Assembly (NCBI GenBank): GCA_051294375.1
Contig: CM119265.1
Span: 13,570,124-13,634,123, forward strand
Source: Paraspadella gotoi
Lineage: Eukaryota > Chaetognatha
Direction: 5' to 3'
Length of the DNA: 64,000 nucleotides
Shown: positions 61,301-64,000 of the stretch, piece after piece
How positions within the stretch are numbered: position 1 is the first letter of the stretch
How the letters are laid out: each line of letters begins with the position of its first letter
Translations under genes and position numbers: made by a program
The notes under the pieces: generated by a model
Told to the model about the DNA's origin: nothing
Seen by the model: the letters and a program-made list of their open reading frames with translations, nothing else
Databases searched by the model: none

Positions 61301-63955
61301 AAGAAAAAACGTTACACGAAACGGTTCAAAAATTTGATTAGTAACCTGTCCGTTATTTCGTCCTTGAAGCGGTTGTGCGCGACCTGGGACGCCAAGAGAG
61401 ACATCGAGCCGCGACTTTTTAGAGGCGACAGGAGCGGAAGTAGCGGCGATGTCACGCGGTGGAGGAATCTCCCTTATAATCGCCACATTGTCTTTGACCA
61501 CATCAGTTGGGCCTTTTCCGGATGTCACGGTCTTCTCGTTTTTAGTAATCAAGGCCGCGTTCGAAGAACGAAGGGGCGTGGCAACGGCGATGCCTCCGCC
61601 TGAAACGGAATTTAAATAAGCAATGAGACGAACACTCGCGGCAAAGAACAACCTTGGTACAGTTAGTGGTTAGTTAATTAAGAATTAATTGCTATGGATG
61701 AAATAGAGGAATTTATTAGACAAAAGTAAATCAGATTGATTCGAAAGAGTAAAAAAACGAATAAATGAAAATCTATACTTGTAACTAATATTTTACAGTA
61801 AAACTAAATGTTCTTTGACTTAGTAATTGCCTCCTTCCTCCTCAGCTACGAGTCTCGACGGAAGTAAAACGATTAATCTTTAGATCACGACCCGTTTTAG
61901 TTTCTCAGTAAGTAAATGTAACATCCAAAATATTTATCAAAGATATTTATTTCAGTGCCAATTAATGTCGTCATGATGACACAAACGTTAATAATTGGCA
62001 CAGATGAGCTGAGTTATGAACCGAAATTTTTTTAAACTTTTTTATTTTTATTCATAAAATTTTATTTTTGCTATTTAAAAAAGGGGCTGTTTGCAAGGTC
62101 AAATCGGATCATCTCGCGGAGGTAAAACGCCCACGTACATACAGAAAAAAATAATTATACCTCGGTAATCATCTGTATTATAAGTATTATAAATATACCA
62201 AGTTTTAATAAGTCAAAACTTCACCTTATCATGCACCATACTCGGAAAAGATGATTATCAAAGAAGACGAATTTTTAATCCAGCAGAATAATACTAGTCG
62301 AACCGTGTATCGACGCTGAGTAAATCCAAAGGATTGTCTTTGTTTAACAAGACTTAAACAGTGACGTCTACAACTGTCGCTCGAGAGACGAAGATGAATT
62401 AAGAACTGACCTGGAACCATCAGAGGGGTAGTCGAAGTAGAGACGTTACTACGAGAAACGATCGAGCAGGAAGAGATCGTACGCGTGGTCAAATGTGAGG
62501 ATGTGGAAAAAACTTTGTTCTGACTAGAGGTCCGAAAATAAACATTGGAGGAGGAAGAGAGAGGGGCGACAATGCTGGCGGAAGTAGTCGTCGTTGTGGT
62601 TGTTGTCGAAGTCGTAGAGGAAGAGGAGAAAGAAGAAGAGGAGATCCAGGACGAAGAGGTCGAGACCGGGTGAGACTTAGAATGAGGATACGATTGGTGG
62701 GGATGAGGGGCTAGCTGGGAGGGCAGCGTCGAAGCAAGTTGTTGCGGAGGGACAGCGAGAGGGTAAGGGCCCTGGGTAGGGACGACCGGACCAGAAGAAG
62801 CGAGAGGAGGGAGGAAGGCGGCTCGAGGAGTCTGAGACTGTGGATGAGAGAGTGCGCCTGTTGTGGAGAGACAGGCGGAGTTCGAAAATATTTAGAGAAA
62901 AAGAGCACGGGTTGTGGGTAACGGTGGCGACAGTCACGATTGCGGATTCAGAAAAATGTGCGCAAGAAATAAAGGAAAATAGAGAAAAAAAAACAATCTT
63001 CGAGTTATTAAAGCTAAAACAATCACAAGGAAGTAATAATAGAAAATTCAGCAAAAGAAAGGAAAGAAAGTAAGTAATTTATATAGTATTACACAATCCG
63101 TAGTAACTTTTAGGTCCAATCAAAACAATGTGGTGTCTTGTATATAATACACTTTTCAGAAATGTTTAACGTTGAAAAAACGAGTAAAACAATAATATTA
63201 ATCAACAATAAAAAAAAGTTCACGCTCAATGTTTTTGTCCGAATTGAACAGCTGTTTTTTCGAAGTTAAACAAGGGGCTACTTCTTTTTTTTGCGACTGA
63301 GTGCGAATGCAGTTGACCACAAAACTTACCGATAAAGACGCCAGCCGGACCTCCGAAAGGATGTGCTGGGGCAGCCGCGTTGACGAAACGCTGCCCTGGC
63401 CCAGTTCCGCCAGGGTACGCTCCCACCGCAGCCGCGGCAGCCGCGGCTGCCGCCGCGATTCCGAAGCTGCCGCCTGCTGCTGCGTGTCCGAAATTTCCGT
63501 AAGCAGCAGCGGCAGCCATTTGCTGTTGTTGCTGAACCGCAGCAATTTGTTGTTGTTGGGCTACATGAGCGGCAACCGCGGCGGCTTGAGCCTGGGCGTG
63601 AGCCGCGGCGAATGCTGGTCCTCCTGAAGATTAATAACTTTGTTTATTACGAAAACGCTGACTGGTCTCTAAAAAAAAGCTCAAAAAGTTGGAGAAAATA
63701 CGGAGGTCGTGGGTGCATGGCTGACAGGAAGAGATACCTGGAGGTAAATGACGTTCGACCTTAGATGTCGCGACTTGACCTCCCATCAATCGGCCCGGGT
63801 CCCCTGAGGACCCCGATGTCGCAGGTTCGCGGATGATCGGACCAGATGTGATTATCACATCCGGATCTCCACCGGGAGGAGTAGCAGCACCAGTAGTGTT
63901 AGATGGGGCAGCTAACATGGAAACCGTTGAATCTGCTTTCCGTTTTAAAGGCCGA
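51359..63955 (-). CDS. BCOR: BCOR/BCORL1-like Polycomb (PRC1.1) corepressor; 3' 25 exons, 5' end beyond window
   Basis: Nuclear corepressor of the BCOR/BCORL1 family. Vertebrate members bind PCGF1 through ankyrin repeats plus a C-terminal PUFD domain and build the PRC1.1 complex that ubiquitinates H2A. Exons, 5' to 3': 63955-63738, 63623-63330, 62857-62411, 61599-61346, 61248-61070, 60920-60630, 60560-60412, 60148-60030, 59786-59615, 59533-59376, 59128-58919, 58732-58598, 58330-58190, 58066-57335, 57242-56961, 56341-56183, 56110-55822, 55634-55438, 54972-54755, 54661-54046, 53877-53594, 53489-53242, 53173-53016, 52756-52430, 52321-51359. Phases agree throughout, giving 2,412 residues plus stop. 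The diagnostic part is residues ~1540-1985: [16 protein letters not shown], then [37 protein letters not shown] and [12 protein letters not shown], in the same order as in human BCOR. The gene is longer than human BCOR (about 1,750 residues) because of extra disordered sequence and a C-terminal tail. Exons without domains rest on splice sites, phase and composition only. Confidence 0.9.
52322..52429 (-). other. 108-base GC-AG intron that stays in frame if retained
   Basis: The donor is CAG|GCAAGA and the acceptor is CACCCGCAG. The length is divisible by three and there is no in-frame stop. Retention would insert 36 residues including a hydrophobic run ([20 protein letters not shown]). Removal is more likely because it would otherwise split the PUFD-like domain with a membrane-type segment. 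Confidence 0.6.
52430..52756 (-). CDS. BCOR: BCOR-like exon 24: PUFD-like region
   Basis: The acceptor is TCTTACAG; the donor is CAG|GCAAGA, a GC rather than GT site. [20 protein letters not shown] sits where BCOR has the PUFD helix WLLLSDVLKKLKM. A 40-residue loop follows, then a strand-like [23 protein letters not shown] assignment is by position and pattern, not by clear identity. In vertebrates this domain binds the RAWUL domain of PCGF1. Confidence 0.8.
53016..53173 (-). CDS. BCOR: BCOR-like exon 23: linker into PUFD
   Basis: The acceptor is CTTCCCAG and the donor is [24 protein letters not shown] aligns with the human ESGYDVLANPPGPED segment, and [13 protein letters not shown] corresponds to the EFSETPLLPCYN entry into the PUFD domain. 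Confidence 0.85.
53242..53489 (-). CDS. BCOR: BCOR-like exon 22: acidic post-ankyrin linker
   Basis: The acceptor is TACTCCAG and the donor is [30 protein letters not shown] aligns with the BCOR post-ankyrin helix (ELMEKFLTDYLNDLQG). Next come a Glu/Asp-rich run, a charged Arg/Glu helix absent from human BCOR, and [10 protein letters not shown]. Confidence 0.85.
53594..53877 (-). CDS. BCOR: BCOR-like exon 21: ankyrin repeats
   Basis: The acceptor is AATTCAG and the donor is GCAG|GTAAAA. It encodes [59 protein letters not shown] and [11 protein letters not shown]. These are the remaining ankyrin repeats and cap, very close to BCOR ([37 protein letters not shown]). This is the best-supported stretch of the window. 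Confidence 0.96.
54046..54661 (-). CDS. BCOR: BCOR-like exon 20: conserved pre-ankyrin block and start of ANK1
   Basis: The acceptor is TTTCAAG and the donor is TTG|GTGAGT. It opens [16 protein letters not shown], which matches the SQLSREQRALQRAM-type block of vertebrate BCOR. A Ser/Pro/Lys-rich linker with LDVKP motifs follows. It ends [12 protein letters not shown] and [14 protein letters not shown], the start of the first ankyrin repeat, as in BCOR (MPPEARRLIVNK). Confidence 0.93.
54755..54972 (-). CDS. BCOR: BCOR-like exon 19
   Basis: The acceptor is ACCCCAG and the donor is ACAG|GTAGGT. It encodes Pro-rich sequence, then [18 protein letters not shown], and ends CGDLYR. This joins the conserved block that precedes the ankyrin region in BCOR. 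Confidence 0.8.
55438..55634 (-). CDS. BCOR: BCOR-like exon 18
   Basis: The acceptor is CTTTCAG and the donor is AAG|GTTTGT. It encodes a Ser/Thr-rich linker ending CLSPPSKK, in phase 0. Confidence 0.65.
55822..56110 (-). CDS. BCOR: BCOR-like exon 17
   Basis: The acceptor is CCCTTAG and the donor is GAAG|GTAGGT. A basic helix ([17 protein letters not shown]) continues from the previous exon and is followed by acidic Ser-rich sequence. The two exons together would form one long charged helix of ~60 residues. Confidence 0.7.
56183..56341 (-). CDS. BCOR: BCOR-like exon 16: Lys/Arg-rich
   Basis: The acceptor is a T run ending TGTTCAG and the donor is AAG|GTATGC. Strongly basic ([12 protein letters not shown], then [16 protein letters not shown]), then [13 protein letters not shown]. 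It is a likely nuclear localisation signal or nucleic-acid-contacting region, and helical by composition. Confidence 0.75.
56342..56960 (-). other. BCOR intron 15 with a diverged internal duplication
   Basis: AT-rich intron. On the plus strand, ~56598-56640 (GGTATTATAGCTCTTGAAAG) and ~56778-56815 (GGTGCTATTGCTCTTGAAGG) are two related segments about 180 bases apart, each followed by a GACGGATTT/ACCGATTT-like end. It looks like an old mobile-element fragment or local duplication. No exon seen. Confidence 0.5.
56961..57242 (-). CDS. BCOR: BCOR-like exon 15
   Basis: The acceptor is TCCCGCAG and the donor is AAG|GTGATT; 94 Ser/Thr/Val-rich codons, phase 0 at both ends. Confidence 0.65.
57335..58066 (-). 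CDS. BCOR: BCOR-like exon 14 (largest internal exon)
   Basis: The acceptor is TCTTTTCAG and the donor is AAA|GTACGT; 244 codons with no internal stop. It opens [20 protein letters not shown], followed by Gln/Pro/Ser-rich and Ser/Ala/Thr-rich sequence, and ends in a slightly acidic segment ([16 protein letters not shown]). Disordered activation- or repression-type composition. Confidence 0.75.
58190..58330 (-). CDS. BCOR: BCOR-like exon 13
   Basis: The acceptor is TTCTACAG and the donor is CCAG|GTATTT; 47 codons. It contains [19 protein letters not shown], a Gln/Gly-rich hydrophobic stretch. Confidence 0.65.
58598..58732 (-). CDS. BCOR: BCOR-like exon 12
   Basis: The acceptor is ATTTTTAG and the donor is CCG|GTACGG; 45 codons of almost pure Ser/Thr/Pro/Val, phase 0 at both ends. 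Confidence 0.6.
58919..59128 (-). CDS. BCOR: BCOR-like exon 11
   Basis: The acceptor is TTTTTCAG and the donor is CAG|GTTATA; 70 codons, phase 0 at both ends. It begins Thr/Ser/Asp-rich and ends with [18 protein letters not shown]. That end is the most ordered-looking stretch of the N-terminal half and may form an amphipathic helix. Confidence 0.7.
59376..59533 (-). CDS. BCOR: BCOR-like exon 10
   Basis: The acceptor is CTTTAG. Two donors are possible. GGG|GTAGGA at 59376 gives phase 0 and joins correctly to the next exon, so it is preferred. G|GTATGC at 59339 would break the frame. It encodes [16 protein letters not shown] and [11 protein letters not shown]. Confidence 0.6.
59615..59786 (-). 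CDS. BCOR: BCOR-like exon 9
   Basis: The acceptor is TTGATTAG and the donor is CCTG|GTAAGT. It includes [19 protein letters not shown] and an aromatic, Pro-rich stretch ([18 protein letters not shown]). Confidence 0.65.
60030..60148 (-). CDS. BCOR: BCOR-like exon 8
   Basis: The acceptor is TCTACAG and the donor is CACAG|GTCTGC. Short Ser/Pro-rich exon with a small basic patch (SSKGKSN). It ends in phase 0. Confidence 0.6.
60412..60560 (-). CDS. BCOR: BCOR-like exon 7: Ser/Arg/Pro-rich
   Basis: The acceptor is TTATTAG and the donor is CCCG|GTTAAT, a weak but phase-consistent site. It encodes Ser-Pro and Thr-Pro motifs ([23 protein letters not shown]), which are plausible proline-directed phosphorylation sites. 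Confidence 0.65.
60630..60920 (-). CDS. BCOR: BCOR-like exon 6
   Basis: The acceptor is TTCACCAG and the donor is AAGG|GTGAGT. It starts with a basic [15 protein letters not shown] segment, then Ser/Gly-rich and Thr/Pro-rich sequence ending in a Pro/Met/Leu run. Possible nuclear localisation signal at the start. Confidence 0.65.
61070..61248 (-). CDS. BCOR: BCOR-like exon 5
   Basis: The acceptor is CTACCAG and the donor is ACAC|GTTAGT. It includes [13 protein letters not shown] followed by a Pro-rich run. Low complexity; function not recognised. Confidence 0.6.
61346..61599 (-). CDS. BCOR: BCOR-like exon 4
   Basis: The acceptor is TTTCAG and the donor is CAG|GTTACT. It encodes a mixed charged and Pro-rich stretch containing [10 protein letters not shown] and [13 protein letters not shown], and ends in phase 0. 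No known domain is recognised. Confidence 0.65.
62411..62857 (-). CDS. BCOR: BCOR-like exon 3: Ser/Thr/Pro-rich
   Basis: The acceptor is CACAACAG and the donor is CCAG|GTCAGT. It encodes a Pro-rich start and then long Ser and Thr runs. A second AG 18 bases downstream of the chosen acceptor would also keep frame (NAGNAG-like choice at longer range). No folded domain is visible. Confidence 0.65.
63330..63623 (-). CDS. BCOR: BCOR-like exon 2: Ala/Gln-rich
   Basis: The acceptor is TCTTCAG and the donor is TCG|GTAAGT. It encodes two short Gln runs and a run of ten alanines followed by VGAYPGGTG. The composition is typical of a disordered transcriptional regulator. The alanine run uses mixed GCN codons, so it is not a pure trinucleotide repeat. 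Confidence 0.7.
63738..63955 (-). CDS. BCOR: BCOR-like exon 1 of window (partial gene 5' end)
   Basis: The acceptor is a T-rich run ending TTTGCAG and the donor is CAG|GTATCT. The first base completes a codon begun upstream of the window. The exon starts with a basic RPLKRKAD motif that resembles a nuclear localisation signal, then runs into Gly/Pro/Ser/Thr-rich disordered sequence. It is in phase with the next exon. Confidence 0.65.
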
Positions 63956-64000
63956 CTGCAAAATTTTTAAAAAAGTCAGATTAATTTTTTTTTTTTTTTT

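Overview
The window is nuclear DNA from an animal, almost certainly an invertebrate. Its one recognisable gene has about 25 small exons, with introns of roughly 90-800 bases, and encodes a BCOR/BCORL1-type Polycomb corepressor, a family confined to animals. CpG is not depleted, tRNA-derived SINEs are present, and there are many dinucleotide repeats. I cannot name the phylum.

Layout. Positions 1 to about 48.4 kb hold no gene I can support. This part is dominated by (GA)n/(CT)n tracts, along with TTTC, TTTCG, CGT, GGC, ATT, GAAT, GAGT and GAAA repeats. I see almost no (CA)n. A 4.3 kb LTR-retrotransposon-like element lies at 4.8-9.15 kb: two ~555 bp direct repeats, a tRNA-Gly-type primer-binding site and a broken gag-like region on the minus strand. 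A large inverted repeat of about 5 kb is centred on a 25-N gap at 23.97 kb. CpG-rich patches occur at 1.0-1.7, 10.6, 11.6, 13.4, 14.6, 18.1, 27.5, 31.2, 38.9-39.5 and 48 kb. Assembly gaps lie at 14821-15229, 23956-23980, 26694-26718 and 44061-44070. At 28-29.4 kb and 48.7-49.7 kb there are tRNA-related SINE copies on a background that includes degenerate CCCTAA-like stretches. A 277 bp foldback hairpin sits at 50.2-50.5 kb.

From 51359 to the right edge, the minus strand carries the 3' part of the BCOR-like gene. I placed 25 exons. All splice phases agree, giving 2,412 residues from the window edge to the stop codon. The N-terminal two thirds is Ser/Thr/Pro/Ala/Gln-rich and disordered. It is followed by a basic Lys-rich segment, a conserved block that precedes the ankyrin repeats, three ankyrin repeats, an acidic linker, a degenerate PUFD-like region and an unusual basic tail of about 290 residues. 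In known family members the ankyrin and PUFD regions link the corepressor to the PRC1.1 Polycomb complex through PCGF1. The gene is free of the microsatellites that fill the rest of the window.

Parts of the repeat regions (both LTR copies and the inner arms of the inverted repeat) differ from each other mainly by one-base indels. This looks like unpolished long-read consensus, so reading-frame breaks there should not be over-interpreted.
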